64,000 nucleotides of DNA from Streptomyces cavernicola (lineage in GTDB: Bacteria > Actinomycetota > Actinomycetes > Streptomycetales > Streptomycetaceae), in NCBI RefSeq assembly GCF_029968035.1, contig NZ_JASCIQ010000042.1, positions 1 to 64,000 on the forward strand. The letters run 5' to 3'. Made by a program: the position numbers and the translations under genes. Below the pieces are notes generated by a model. It searched no databases. It was not told the DNA's origin and was given only the letters and a program-made list of their open reading frames with translations. This document shows positions 17,331 to 26,165 of the stretch, one piece after another (the first letter of the stretch is position 1; every line of letters starts with the position of its first letter).

Positions 17331-18263
17331 ATGAAAGGCATCGTGCTGGCCGGCGGAAGTGGCACCCGGCTGCATCCGATCACGCTGGGCATGTCGAAGC
17401 AGCTGCTCCCGGTCTACGACAAGCCCATGATCTATTACCCGATGTCGGTCCTGATGCTGGCCGGCATCCGGGACATCCTCATCATTTCCACGCCGGGGGA
17501 CCTGCCCCAGTTCCGCAGGGCTCTGGGGGACGGATCCGCTCTCGGGCTGTGTCTGTCGTACGCCGTCCAGGACGAACCGCGGGGCCTCGCCGAGGCGTTC
17601 ACGATCGGGGCCGACCACATCGGCGACGAATGCGTCGCCCTGGTGCTCGGCGACAACATCTTCCACGGGCCGGGCTTCTCCGTACTGCTGCAGGAGCACA
17701 TGCCGCACACCGACGGGGCTCTGCTCTTCGGCTATCCGGTGCGCGATCCGGAGCGGTTCGGGGTCGGCGAGGCGGATGCGGACGGGCGCCTGATCTCCAT
17801 CGAGGAGAAGCCGGAGCGGCCGCGCTCCGACCGGGCGATCACCGGCCTGTACTTCTACGACAACGACGTGGTGTCCATCGCCCGCGGCCTCGAGCCCTCC
17901 GACCGCGGCGAGTTGGAGATCACGGACGTCAACCGGGCCTATCTCGCCCGCGGCAAGGCGCGGCTCGTCGACCTCGGGCGCGGCTTCACCTGGCTCGACA
18001 CCGGCACCCACGATTCACTGCTCGACGCGAGCCACTACATCCAGACCCTGGAGCGCCGCCAGGGGCTGCGGATCGCCTGCCTCGAGGAAGTGGCCCTGCG
18101 CATGGGGTTCATCGACGCGGACCAGTGCCATCGGCTCGGCGCCCGCCTGGAGAAGTCCGGGTACGGCCGCTATGTGATGGACATCGCCGAGTCGCTGCGG
18201 GGCGCCGACCCCGCGGTGCGCAGCGGCTCGTTCGCGACCGCGGCGGCCCGCACCCCGGCGTGA
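17331..18263 (+). CDS. rmlA: glucose-1-phosphate thymidylyltransferase
   Basis: A 310-aa sugar nucleotidyltransferase that makes dTDP-glucose from dTTP and glucose-1-phosphate, the first step of deoxysugar supply. The nucleotide-binding signature 'GIVLAGGSGTRLHPIT' is at residues 4-18, with 'SKQLLPVYDKPMIYYP', 'LVLGDNIFHG' and 'EEKP' following, all typical of RmlA/RfbA. ATG at 17331 has GAGGTGA seven bases upstream; a TTG directly before it is an unlikely alternative. It is divergent from the SnoaL-like gene and ends at a strong hairpin terminator. Confidence 0.95.
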   Translation: MKGIVLAGGSGTRLHPITLGMSKQLLPVYDKPMIYYPMSVLMLAGIRDILIISTPGDLPQFRRALGDGSALGLCLSYAVQDEPRGLAEAFTIGADHIGDECVALVLGDNIFHGPGFSVLLQEHMPHTDGALLFGYPVRDPERFGVGEADADGRLISIEEKPERPRSDRAITGLYFYDNDVVSIARGLEPSDRGELEITDVNRAYLARGKARLVDLGRGFTWLDTGTHDSLLDASHYIQTLERRQGLRIACLEEVALRMGFIDADQCHRLGARLEKSGYGRYVMDIAESLRGADPAVRSGSFATAAARTPA

Positions 18264-18274
18264 CCGCCCACGGA

Positions 18275-18311
18275 GCCGGGCCCCGCCCTCGCACGGAGGA
18301 CGGGGCCCGGC
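18275..18311. terminator. bidirectional hairpin terminator
   Basis: GCCGGGCCCCG (18275-18285) and CGGGGCCCGGC (18301-18311) form an 11-bp perfect stem with a 15-base loop. It lies between the convergent rmlA and SDR genes. Confidence 0.8.
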
Positions 18312-18356
18312 CGTCTCACGGGTCGCTTCGGGGTCCGGGGGCGCGGCCCCCGGACG

Positions 18357-19259
18357 TCACGCCGCCGGGCCCTGCGTGAAGTCCGTCGTACGCGCGAGAC
18401 CCTCCCAGGCCTGCCACTCGTCGAGGCGGTCGCGCAGCACGCGCGGCGCGAGCTCGACGGCGCCGTTGCCGAGCAGGATCCGCAGCGGCGGCTGCTCGGC
18501 GCCGACCAGTTCCAGCAGGGCGCCGGCGGCCTTGTCCGGGTCGCCGGGCTGCAGATGGGCGTACGCGCCGGAAAGCCCGTGCCGCGGCTTGGCGAGGATC
18601 TCGTCGTACGCCGCCATCGGGGCGGACCGCACCATGCTGCCCGCGCTCCACTCCGTGCGGAACTCGCCCGCCTCGATGAGCGTCACCTTGATGCCCAGCG
18701 TCGCGACCTCGCGCGCCAGTGTCTCGCCCATGGCCTCCAAGGCCCACTTGCTCGCGCAGTACATGCCGAGGTTGGGGTACGTGGTGACGCCGGCGATGCT
18801 GGACATCTGCAGCAGGTGGCCGCTGCCCTGCCGGCGCAGCACCGGAAGCACCGCCTGCGTCACCCACAGCGCGCCGAAGAAGTTCACGTCGAACTGGGCG
18901 CGGACGTCGTCCTCGGCGACCTCTTCGACGGCGCCGGCCAGACCGTATCCGGCGTTGTTCAGGACCACGTCGATCCGGCCCACCCGCTCGGCGGCCTCGG
19001 CCACCCCGGCGAAGGCTGCCGCGCGGTCGGTGACGTCCAGGACGAGCGGGATGAGCCGCTCGCCGTACTGCTTCACCAGGTCGTCCAGGGCGCCCGCGCG
19101 GCGGACGGTGGCGACGACGGTGTCGCCGGCCGCCAGCACACCGCTGGTGATGGCCCTGCCGAGACCGCGGGACGCGCCGGTAATCAGCCAGACCCGGGGC
19201 GCTGCGCGGTCCGTCCGCGCCGCGGTCGCCGTGGCGTTCTCCTCGAGGTCACCGGTCAT
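18357..19259 (-). CDS. short-chain dehydrogenase/reductase
   Basis: A 300-aa classical SDR. The cofactor motif 'LITGASRGLGRAI' lies at about residues 24-36, with 'NNAGYG' for the adenine strand, a catalytic Ser in 'MSSIAG' and 'YCASKWALEAMG' providing Tyr and Lys. It is not the ActIII type; that enzyme is at 35846. Alone on its strand here, it faces the aminotransferase across a 228-bp divergent promoter. It may reduce a keto group on the polyketide or the sugar. The real gene ends its N-terminus at ATG 19259; the open frame continues far upstream as a shadow of the plus-strand ketosynthase. Confidence 0.85.
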   Translation of the reverse strand: MTGDLEENATATAARTDRAAPRVWLITGASRGLGRAITSGVLAAGDTVVATVRRAGALDDLVKQYGERLIPLVLDVTDRAAAFAGVAEAAERVGRIDVVLNNAGYGLAGAVEEVAEDDVRAQFDVNFFGALWVTQAVLPVLRRQGSGHLLQMSSIAGVTTYPNLGMYCASKWALEAMGETLAREVATLGIKVTLIEAGEFRTEWSAGSMVRSAPMAAYDEILAKPRHGLSGAYAHLQPGDPDKAAGALLELVGAEQPPLRILLGNGAVELAPRVLRDRLDEWQAWEGLARTTDFTQGPAA

Positions 19260-19487
19260 CGTCGCACTGCCCTTCTGATCGGCCGTCGCTGATCTGTCCC
19301 GAGCAGGATTCGGGGGGCCTCTGGAGAGCGGCTCGAAGAGCCGTGGGGGACGGCTCGCCGTCGCATTCATGCCGGACCGAAGACCACCGGCGACGGCCGG
19401 GTTCGCCGGGCCCCTCCGCTGAGCTTCGACCGAGGGCCGAGCGTGTCTGGCCAGAGTTGAGGCGATTGCAGGACGTGAGAGGTGGCT

Positions 19488-20645
19488 ATGATCAATCTCT
19501 TTCAGCCCCAGGTCGGCGCCGAGGAACTCGACGCGGTCAACGCCGTTTTCGGGGACCGGTGGCTTGGACACGGGCCGCGCACGAAGGCGTTCGAGGAGGA
19601 GTTCGCCACGCACCTGGGGGTCGCCCCCGAGCACGTCGTCTTCGTCAACTCCGGTACCGCGGGACTGTTCCTGGCCGTCGAGGCGCTGGACCTCGAGCCC
19701 GGCGACGAGGTCGTCCTTCCCTCGCTCAGCTTTCTGGCCGCCGCGAACGCGGTGCTCGCGGCGGGCGCCAAGCCGGTGTTCTGCGACGCGGACCGGCGCA
19801 CCCTCAACCCGACGCTCGAGGACATCGAGGCGGCCGTCACCGAGCGCACCAAGGCGGTCGTCGTCCTGCACTACGGGGGCTACCCCGGAGACGTCGTCCG
19901 GATCGCCGAGCGCTGCCGGGAGCGGGGCATCGCGCTGATCGAGGACGCCGCGTGCGCCGTGGCCTCCCGTGTCGACGGCCGCCCGGTGGGCACCTTCGGG
20001 GACTTCGCGATGTGGAGCTTCGACGCCATGAAGGTCCTGGTGACCGGTGACGGCGGCATGATCTACGTCAGGGACCCGGAGCAGGCCGCCCGGGTGCGCC
20101 GGCTCGCCTACCACGGCCTCGCCCAGCCCAGCGGCTTCGGCTACGCCAAGGTCTCCGCCCGGTGGTGGGAGCTGGACATCCCCGAGCCCGGCCGGCGTGT
20201 CATCGGCAACGACCTGACCGCCGCCATCGGCTCCGTACAGCTGCGCCGGCTGCCCGAACTCGTCGGCCGCCGCAAGGAGCTCGTCGCCCTCTACGACCGC
20301 GAACTCGCGGACACCGAAGGCCTGTTGACTCCGCCGCCGCTGCCCGACGGCCACGACTCCACGCACTACTTCTACTGGATCCAGGTGGACCCGCAGGTCC
20401 GGGACCAGCTGGCCAGTGACCTGTACGGGGACGGCATCTACACCACGTTCCGCTACGCCCCGCTGCACCGCGTGCCGGCCTACGGCTCCGACGCGCACCT
20501 GACCGCGTCCGACTGGGCCGCGGAGCGCACGCTGTGCCTGCCGCTGCACCCGGGGCTGAGCGACGCCGACGTGCTCACCGTGGTCGCCTCGCTGCGCAAG
20601 TCCCTGGCCGCGCGGACCGCGGAGACCACCCGGGCCGTGGCGTGA
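19488..20645 (+). CDS. dTDP-4-keto-sugar C-4 aminotransferase (SpnR-like)
   Basis: A 385-aa PLP-dependent aminotransferase of the DegT/DnrJ/EryC1 family. 'INLFQPQVGAEELDAV', 'FVNSGTAGLFLAV', 'LHYGGYPGD', 'EDAACAVAS' and the PLP lysine in 'WSFDAMKVLVTGDGGM' follow SpnR of the spinosyn cluster, as I remember it, almost motif for motif. SpnR transaminates C-4 of the 2,3,6-trideoxy-4-keto sugar on the way to D-forosamine. ATG 19488 has AGAGG just upstream; a GTG two codons earlier is an alternative. All the partner enzymes are present in this window. Confidence 0.9.
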   Translation: MINLFQPQVGAEELDAVNAVFGDRWLGHGPRTKAFEEEFATHLGVAPEHVVFVNSGTAGLFLAVEALDLEPGDEVVLPSLSFLAAANAVLAAGAKPVFCDADRRTLNPTLEDIEAAVTERTKAVVVLHYGGYPGDVVRIAERCRERGIALIEDAACAVASRVDGRPVGTFGDFAMWSFDAMKVLVTGDGGMIYVRDPEQAARVRRLAYHGLAQPSGFGYAKVSARWWELDIPEPGRRVIGNDLTAAIGSVQLRRLPELVGRRKELVALYDRELADTEGLLTPPPLPDGHDSTHYFYWIQVDPQVRDQLASDLYGDGIYTTFRYAPLHRVPAYGSDAHLTASDWAAERTLCLPLHPGLSDADVLTVVASLRKSLAARTAETTRAVA

Positions 20646-20735
20646 GACAGGTGCCGCGGGGGTCCGCCGCCGCGTGGCATCCGCCCTCGTACCGACTGTC
20701 CAGCGACAAGAGGACTCATTCGTGAAGGACACCCC

Positions 20736-22007
20736 ATGACCCGTCGTGTCGTCATCACCGGAATCGGTGTCGTCGCGCCGGGGGGAGTAGGCACCAAGGA
20801 GTTCTGGTCCCTGCTCACCTCCGGAACCACGGCCACCCGTGCCATCAGCCTGTTCGACGCCTCGCCGTTCCGTTCCCGGATCGCCGCCGAGGCCGACTTC
20901 GATCCGCTGGAGCACGGCTTCAGCGAGCGCGACGCCGAGCGCCTCGACCGCGCCGCGCAGTTCGCGCTCACGGCCGCCGGTGAGGCCGTCGAGGACAGCG
21001 GCCTGGACTTCACCGGGCTCGACCCGGCGCGCACCGGCGTGGCGCTCGGCAGCGCCGTCGGCTGCACCATGGGCCTCGACACCGAGTACAACGCCGTCAG
21101 CCGGGGCGGCTCCACCTGGAACGTCGACCACACGCTCGCCGTCCCTCACCTCTTCGACTACTTCGTGCCCAGCTCGATGGCGGCCGAGGTCGCCTGGCGG
21201 CACGGCGCCCAGGGTCCCGTCGCCGTGGTCTCCACGGGCTGCACCTCCGGCCTCGACTCCATCGGGCACGCCGTGGAGCTCATCCGCGAGGGCAGCACGG
21301 ACGTGATGATCGCGGGCGCCACGGAGGCGCCCATCTCGCCCATCACCGTGGCCTGCTTCGACGCCATCAAGGCCACCTCGCCCCGCAACGACGAGCCGGG
21401 GACGGCGTCGCGGCCCTTCGACGCCACCCGCAACGGCTTTGTGCTCGGCGAGGGTTCGGCCGTGCTGATCCTGGAGGAGGCGGGCAGCGCCCGCCGCCGC
21501 GGCGCCCATGTGTACGCCGAGATCTCCGGCTTCGCGAGCCGCTGCAACGCGTACCACATGACGGGGCTGCGCCCGGACGGCCGGGAGATGGCCGAGGCCA
21601 TCACCATCGCCCTGGACGAGGCCCGCCTCGACCCCACCGCGGTCGACTACATCAACGCGCACGGCTCGGGTACCAAGCAGAACGACCGGCACGAGACCGC
21701 CGCCTTCAAGCACAGCCTGGGCGCGCACGCGTACGACGTTCCCATCAGCTCCATCAAGTCCATGATCGGCCACTCGCTCGGTGCCATCGGCTCCCTGGAG
21801 GTCGCCGCGAGCGCCCTGGCCATCGAGCACAACACGGTGCCGCCGACCGCGAATCTGCACACCGCCGACCCGGCCTGCGACCTGGACTACACCCCGCTCA
21901 TCGCCCGCGAGCAGCGCACGGACACCGTCCTGAGCGTCGGCAGCGGCTTCGGCGGGTTCCAGAGCGCCATGGTCCTGACCCGCCCGCGCCTGGAAGAGAC
22001 AGCATGA
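20736..22007 (+). CDS. type II PKS ketosynthase KSalpha (first pair)
   Basis: A 423-aa chain-elongating subunit of a minimal aromatic PKS. The active-site Cys is C169 in 'VVSTGCTSGLDSIGHA', the histidines lie in 'NAHGSGTKQNDRHE' and 'MIGHSLGAIGS', and the C-terminus is 'GSGFGGFQSAMVL', all typical of ActI-ORF1-like proteins. AAGGACA precedes the ATG. Its stop overlaps the start of the KSbeta gene (ATGA), the normal coupling for the heterodimer. There is no ACP gene beside this pair. A second complete set lies at 36.7-39.5 kb. Confidence 0.95.
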   Translation: MTRRVVITGIGVVAPGGVGTKEFWSLLTSGTTATRAISLFDASPFRSRIAAEADFDPLEHGFSERDAERLDRAAQFALTAAGEAVEDSGLDFTGLDPARTGVALGSAVGCTMGLDTEYNAVSRGGSTWNVDHTLAVPHLFDYFVPSSMAAEVAWRHGAQGPVAVVSTGCTSGLDSIGHAVELIREGSTDVMIAGATEAPISPITVACFDAIKATSPRNDEPGTASRPFDATRNGFVLGEGSAVLILEEAGSARRRGAHVYAEISGFASRCNAYHMTGLRPDGREMAEAITIALDEARLDPTAVDYINAHGSGTKQNDRHETAAFKHSLGAHAYDVPISSIKSMIGHSLGAIGSLEVAASALAIEHNTVPPTANLHTADPACDLDYTPLIAREQRTDTVLSVGSGFGGFQSAMVLTRPRLEETA

Positions 22008-23272
22008 CCGCGCAGACCCTGAACCGCCCCGACCCCGACCCCGACGCCGCCGCGGCGACCGCGGCGCCCGTCGTCACCGGCCTGGGTGTCGCCGCCCCGA
22101 ACGGGTTCGGCGTACCGGCCTGGTGGGACGCCGTCCTGAACGGCCGCAGCGGCATCGGCCCGCTGACCCGGTTCGACCCCTCCGGCTATCCGGCCCGGCT
22201 CGCCGGGGAGGTACCGGACTTCGACCCGGCCGAGCACGTGCCGGGCCGGCTGCTGCCGCAGACCGACCACATGACGCGGCTGGCCCTCGCCGTCGCCGAC
22301 GAGGCGCTCGCCGACGCCGGCGTGGACGCCGAGCAGCTGCCCGAGTACGCCGCCGGCGTGGTGACCGCCGGCTCGGCCGGAGGCTTCGAGTTCGGCCAGC
22401 GCGAGCTCGAGGCGCTGTGGAGCAAGGGCGGCCAGTACGTCAGCGCCTACCAGTCCTTCGCCTGGTTCTACGCCGTCAACACCGGCCAGATATCCATCAG
22501 GAACGGGCTGCGCGGCCCCAGCGGCGTCCTCGTCACCGAGCAGGCGGGCGGCCTCGACGCCATCGCGCAGGCGCGGCGACAGCTCCGCAAGGGCCTCGCG
22601 CTGCTCATCACCGGAGGCGTCGACTCCAGCCTGTGCCCCTGGGGCTGGGCCGCGCACCTCGCGGGCGCCGAGCTGTCCACATGCGAGGACCCGGAGCGCG
22701 CCTACCTGCCGTTCGCCGCTGAGGCCTCGGGCCATGTGGTGGGCGAGGGCGGGGCGTTGCTCGTCCTCGAGGACGCGGCCGCGGCGCGGGAGCGCGGGGC
22801 GCGGGTGTACGGCTCGATCGCCGGATACGCCGCCACCTTCGATCCCGCGCCGGGCAGCGGCGGGGCCCCGCGGCTGCGCGATGCGGCCGAACTCGCCCTG
22901 AAGGACGCAGGGTTGACGCCCGCGGACATCGACGTCGTCTTCGCGGACGCCGCGGGCCGGCGCACCGCCGACCGTGAGGAGGCCGAAGCGATCTGCGCGC
23001 TCTTCGGCGAACGCGGCGTGCCCGTGACCGCTCCGAAGACGATGACGGGCCGCCTCTCGGCGGGCGCCGCCTCCACCGATGTCGCGGCGGCGCTGCTCAC
23101 CCTGCGCGACCAGGTCATCCCGCCCACCGTCAACGTCGCGGCTCCGGCCGCCGACTGCCCCGTCGACCTCGTCACCGAAGCGCGCCCGACCACGGGGCTG
23201 CGCGCCGCTCTGGTTCTGGCCCGCGGCCGGGGCGGGTTCAACGCGGCGATGGTCGTGCGCCGCGCCGCGTAG
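22004..23272 (+). CDS. type II PKS chain-length factor KSbeta (first pair)
   Basis: A 422-aa chain-length factor partner of the KSalpha upstream. The catalytic Cys is replaced by Gln in 'LVTEQAGGLDAIAQA', the hallmark of KSbeta/CLF. It has a roughly 25-residue Asp/Ala/Pro-rich N-terminal extension before 'VVTGLGVAAPNGFG'. 'SFAWFYAVNTGQISIRNG' is shared with ActI-ORF2, which makes octaketides, but chain length cannot be assigned from motifs alone. Confidence 0.95.
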   Translation: MTAQTLNRPDPDPDAAAATAAPVVTGLGVAAPNGFGVPAWWDAVLNGRSGIGPLTRFDPSGYPARLAGEVPDFDPAEHVPGRLLPQTDHMTRLALAVADEALADAGVDAEQLPEYAAGVVTAGSAGGFEFGQRELEALWSKGGQYVSAYQSFAWFYAVNTGQISIRNGLRGPSGVLVTEQAGGLDAIAQARRQLRKGLALLITGGVDSSLCPWGWAAHLAGAELSTCEDPERAYLPFAAEASGHVVGEGGALLVLEDAAAARERGARVYGSIAGYAATFDPAPGSGGAPRLRDAAELALKDAGLTPADIDVVFADAAGRRTADREEAEAICALFGERGVPVTAPKTMTGRLSAGAASTDVAAALLTLRDQVIPPTVNVAAPAADCPVDLVTEARPTTGLRAALVLARGRGGFNAAMVVRRAA

Positions 23273-23352
23273 CCGGTACGCCGCGGTCGGTACGGCGCAC
23301 CGCTCGAGGCCGACCGCGGCCGACCGAGAGTCAGGCTCTAGGAGGAGAAACG

Positions 23353-23880
23353 ATGCTCGTACGTACTGGAGGTCCGTTGGCCGCCGTCGACCCCTCCGAA
23401 TTCACCCGCACCATGGCCCGGGTGCCCACTCCGGTGACCGTGGTGACCACGGTGGACGCGGCCGGGCGGCCCTGGGGGTTCACCGCCAGTTCCTTCAGCT
23501 CCCTGTCGATGGACCCTCCCCTGGTCCTCGTCTGCCCCGCCAAGACGGCCTCCTGCCACCCGGCGTTCGTCGCGGCCGACCGCTTCCTGGTGAATGTGCT
23601 CTCCGCGACCCAGTCGGACATCGCCGGCCGCTTCGCGCGCTCCGGGCAGGACAAGTTCGGCGACGGCGACATGGTTCCCAGCGAGGAAGGTCTGCCGGGT
23701 CTCGCCGGCGCCGTGGCCCGTATCGCGTGCACTCTGCGCGAGGTCCTCGACGGTGGGGACCACAGCATCCTCGTGGGCCATGTCACGTCCGCGTCGGTCT
23801 CGGGCCTGGACCCGCTCGTGTACCACGACCGGCGCTTCACCCGCCCGGAGCCGACTCCGAGCCTCACGACGGCCGGCTGA
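23353..23880 (+). CDS. flavin reductase of a two-component monooxygenase (ActVB-like)
   Basis: A 175-aa FMN-binding split-barrel flavin reductase: 'TMARVPTPVTVVTTVDAAGRPWGF' followed by 'TASSFSSLSMDPPLVLVCPAKTAS', then 'FARSGQDKF', and 'YHDRRF' near the end. These are the flavin reductase/HpaC and ActVB signatures. It makes free reduced FMN with NADH. The hydroxylase partner is most likely the ActVA-ORF5-like protein at 26166, and the two luciferase-like enzymes could also draw on it. A very strong AGGAGGAG precedes the ATG. Confidence 0.9.
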   Translation: MLVRTGGPLAAVDPSEFTRTMARVPTPVTVVTTVDAAGRPWGFTASSFSSLSMDPPLVLVCPAKTASCHPAFVAADRFLVNVLSATQSDIAGRFARSGQDKFGDGDMVPSEEGLPGLAGAVARIACTLREVLDGGDHSILVGHVTSASVSGLDPLVYHDRRFTRPEPTPSLTTAG

Positions 23881-23923
23881 CCCTGCCGGACCGCTCAGCG
23901 ACCCCCTTGTCAGGAGAAGCGCA

Positions 23924-24862
23924 GTGTCGCAACAGCCCCCGTCCGCAGTCACGTTGGCGGATTCCGCAGCCACGCTGGTCGAGGTCGCGGAGCACGTCTA
24001 CGCGTACGTACAGCCCGACGGCAGCTGGTGCCTCAACAACGCGGGCCTCATCACGGCGGGCGAGCGGCCCGCCCTGGTCGACACGGCCGCCACGCGGGCC
24101 CGCACCCTGGCGCTGCGGGATGCCGCCGCCAGGGTGTCCGCCCGGCCCCCTGGCTATGTCGTCAACACCCACCCGCACGGGGACCACACCTTCGGCAACC
24201 AGGTCTTCGCCGAGCACGCCGTGATCGTCGCGCACGAGGGCACGCGCGCGGAGATGGACCTCGCCGGGCTCCATCTGACGGGCCTGTGGCCCGACGTCGA
24301 CTGGGGCGACATCGAGGTGACGCTGCCCTCCCTGACGTTCCGCGACACCGTCACGCTGCACCTGGGCGAGTTCCGTGCCGAGGTCATGCACCTCGGCACG
24401 GCGCACACGACCAACGACTCCGTCGTGTGGCTGCCCGGACAGCGCGTGCTGTTCACCGGCGACATCGTGATGTCCGGGGCCACCCCGTTCTGTATGACGG
24501 GCTCCGTCGCCGGCTCGCTCACCGTGCTGAGCGCGCTCAGGGAGCTGGACCCTGCCGTGGTGGTGCCGGGCCACGGCCCGGTCGGCGATGCCGGTCTGCT
24601 GGACTCCACCGAGCGTTATCTGCGGTTCGTGCAGCGGCTGGCGGCCGAGTCGCTCGCCGCGGGCCTGACGCCGCTGGAGGCCGCCCGTACGGCGGACCTC
24701 GGAGAGTTCGCGGAGCTCCTGGACAGCGAACGCATCGTCCCCAACCTGCACCGCGCCTACGCGGAGGCCGCGGGTGCCGCGCCGGGCCATCTCCTCGACG
24801 TCGGGGAGCTGTTCGGCGAGATGACGGCTTTCCACGGCGGCCTGCCCCACTGCGCCGCCTGA
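23924..24862 (+). CDS. metallo-beta-lactamase-fold cyclase (ActIV-like)
   Basis: A 312-aa protein with a GTG start at 23924 (AGGAGA 7 bases upstream). The zinc motif is 'NTHPHGDHTFGN' (HxHxDH), with further ligands in 'GTAHTTNDS', 'FTGDIV' and 'PGHGPVG'. 'VYAYVQPDGSWCLNNAG' near the N-terminus matches ActIV, the bicyclic-intermediate cyclase/thioesterase of actinorhodin, which releases the chain from the ACP and closes the second ring. It is the last gene of a rightward group beginning with KSalpha and ends in a strong terminator. Other MBL hydrolases are possible but less likely in this setting. Confidence 0.9.
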   Translation: MSQQPPSAVTLADSAATLVEVAEHVYAYVQPDGSWCLNNAGLITAGERPALVDTAATRARTLALRDAAARVSARPPGYVVNTHPHGDHTFGNQVFAEHAVIVAHEGTRAEMDLAGLHLTGLWPDVDWGDIEVTLPSLTFRDTVTLHLGEFRAEVMHLGTAHTTNDSVVWLPGQRVLFTGDIVMSGATPFCMTGSVAGSLTVLSALRELDPAVVVPGHGPVGDAGLLDSTERYLRFVQRLAAESLAAGLTPLEAARTADLGEFAELLDSERIVPNLHRAYAEAAGAAPGHLLDVGELFGEMTAFHGGLPHCAA

Positions 24863-24877
24863 CTGCACCGGGAGTGG

Positions 24878-24918
24878 GGCGGACGGCCCGCGCGCATCTC
24901 GCACGCGGGCCGTCCGCC
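24878..24918. terminator. 15-bp hairpin terminator
   Basis: GGCGGACGGCCCGCG (24878-24892) pairs perfectly with CGCGGGCCGTCCGCC (24904-24918) across an 11-base loop. It lies between the convergent ActIV-like gene and the aromatase gene. Confidence 0.85.
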
Positions 24919-24991
24919 ATGCCGCGAGGAGCCCGAACCACCGGTCTCGGCCCCGATACGCCGGACCCGGCGGCCCGGCGGCCCGGTGGTC

Positions 24992-25936
24992 TCAGGCTCC
25001 CTCGGCCCGGCGCTTCGCGCCGTCGAGGATCAGGCGCACCTTGGCGCTCAGTTCGCGCCGTATGAACTCCGTCGCGTCCGCGAGCACCTTGCCGTCGCCC
25101 AGCATCGCCTCGATACCGTCCTGCTTGATCACCACGGTCTGCTCCGAGCGCACGACGGCACCCCCGTCCCGGCCGGAGACGTGCCAGCGGACGTGGTGGC
25201 TGCTGCCGATGGGCGGCAGGACCAGCTGCTTGTACGCGAGGCTGCGCGCCGAGGTCCGCACCCGGGCCGTCCGCATGGCCAGCAGGGAGCCGTTGCCCTC
25301 CACCGTGTCGACCTCCACGAACTGCAGGCCGTCCGCGTCCTGGAGCGCCTCGGCGCGGGCGACGTGCGGCAGGAACCGGGGCCAGGACGTGATGTCGTAG
25401 AGGATGTCGCCGACGGTCCGCGGCTCGGCTTCGATGCCGACCGTGTCGGTGACGACGAGGCGCAACTCGGGGGTGTGCGCGGTGAGTTCGGCTGCTTCGC
25501 GCACCGCCTGCGTCTCCGTTCCGGCCACCGTGTCGATGACCCCGGCGACCTGGGCGCGCGCCGCCGGCGTGTCCTCGGCGAGCGTGTAGGTGTGCAGCAG
25601 CCGGACCAGGCAGGCGTGCTCCCCGTCGGGCTCGACGGCCCAGACCCGCTCCATGCCGGTCAGAGGCGGGGGGACGTCCTCGGGGCGGAACTCGATCCGC
25701 AGCGCGGCCTCGTCGAGGCGCCGCAGCGCACCCCAGCGCTCGACCCGGTCACCGCCGGTCGTCCACATCCCGAGCCGCTCGAACTCGCCCTCCTGGCCGG
25801 TGCGTTCGACGTGCACGAACGGCTTGAAGATCCACGGCCAGTTGTCCAGATCCGCCAGGAGCCGGTAGGTCTCCCGCGCCGGTGCGCGGACCGCGATTTC
25901 GTGGACGGCTCGCACCGCTTGCTCGGCTGTTGTCAT
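24992..25936 (-). CDS. aromatase/cyclase, didomain START-fold (ActVII-like), first copy
   Basis: A 314-aa di-domain polyketide aromatase/cyclase. The N-terminal START domain covers about 1-150 ('VRAPARETYRLLADLDNWP', 'WAVEPDGEHACLVRLLH') and the C-terminal domain about 160-300 ('DILYDITSWPRFLPHVARAE'). ActVII-type enzymes dehydrate and aromatise the first ring on the ACP after KR reduction. AAGGACG precedes ATG 25936. It is alone on its strand and divergent from the ActVA5-like hydroxylase. A second enzyme of the same length and layout is at 34851. Confidence 0.9.
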   Translation of the reverse strand: MTTAEQAVRAVHEIAVRAPARETYRLLADLDNWPWIFKPFVHVERTGQEGEFERLGMWTTGGDRVERWGALRRLDEAALRIEFRPEDVPPPLTGMERVWAVEPDGEHACLVRLLHTYTLAEDTPAARAQVAGVIDTVAGTETQAVREAAELTAHTPELRLVVTDTVGIEAEPRTVGDILYDITSWPRFLPHVARAEALQDADGLQFVEVDTVEGNGSLLAMRTARVRTSARSLAYKQLVLPPIGSSHHVRWHVSGRDGGAVVRSEQTVVIKQDGIEAMLGDGKVLADATEFIRRELSAKVRLILDGAKRRAEGA

Positions 25937-26165
25937 CTCGTCTCGTCCTTCCGGCTCATGGGCACGCGCCGTGGGTACGCGGCTCGCTACCGCCTCACTG
26001 TGCACAGCCGCGGTCGAGGCCGGTTCGAGACGGCGGATGCGGGCCCGTGGACGTCGAGCCCACCTCCAGTGGACCTGGATCGGGCGGCGCCACTGTGACC
26101 GCCGTACCTGTCTGTATCGCCATGGCTACGGCCGCCGCACCCAGCCAGAAGGACAAGTGGTCCCG

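Noticed and set aside
19329..19357. Two CGGCTCG heptamers 22 bp apart upstream of the aminotransferase as SARP binding sites
   Set aside because: Spacing of two helical turns is suggestive, but the G+C-rich heptamer is common by chance here and no matching pair was found in the other promoter regions I looked at.
18357..21860. 1167-residue open frame on the minus strand covering the SDR and the region opposite KSalpha
   Set aside because: Only the part from ATG 19259 to 18357 encodes a recognisable protein. The rest is antisense to the aminotransferase and ketosynthase genes.
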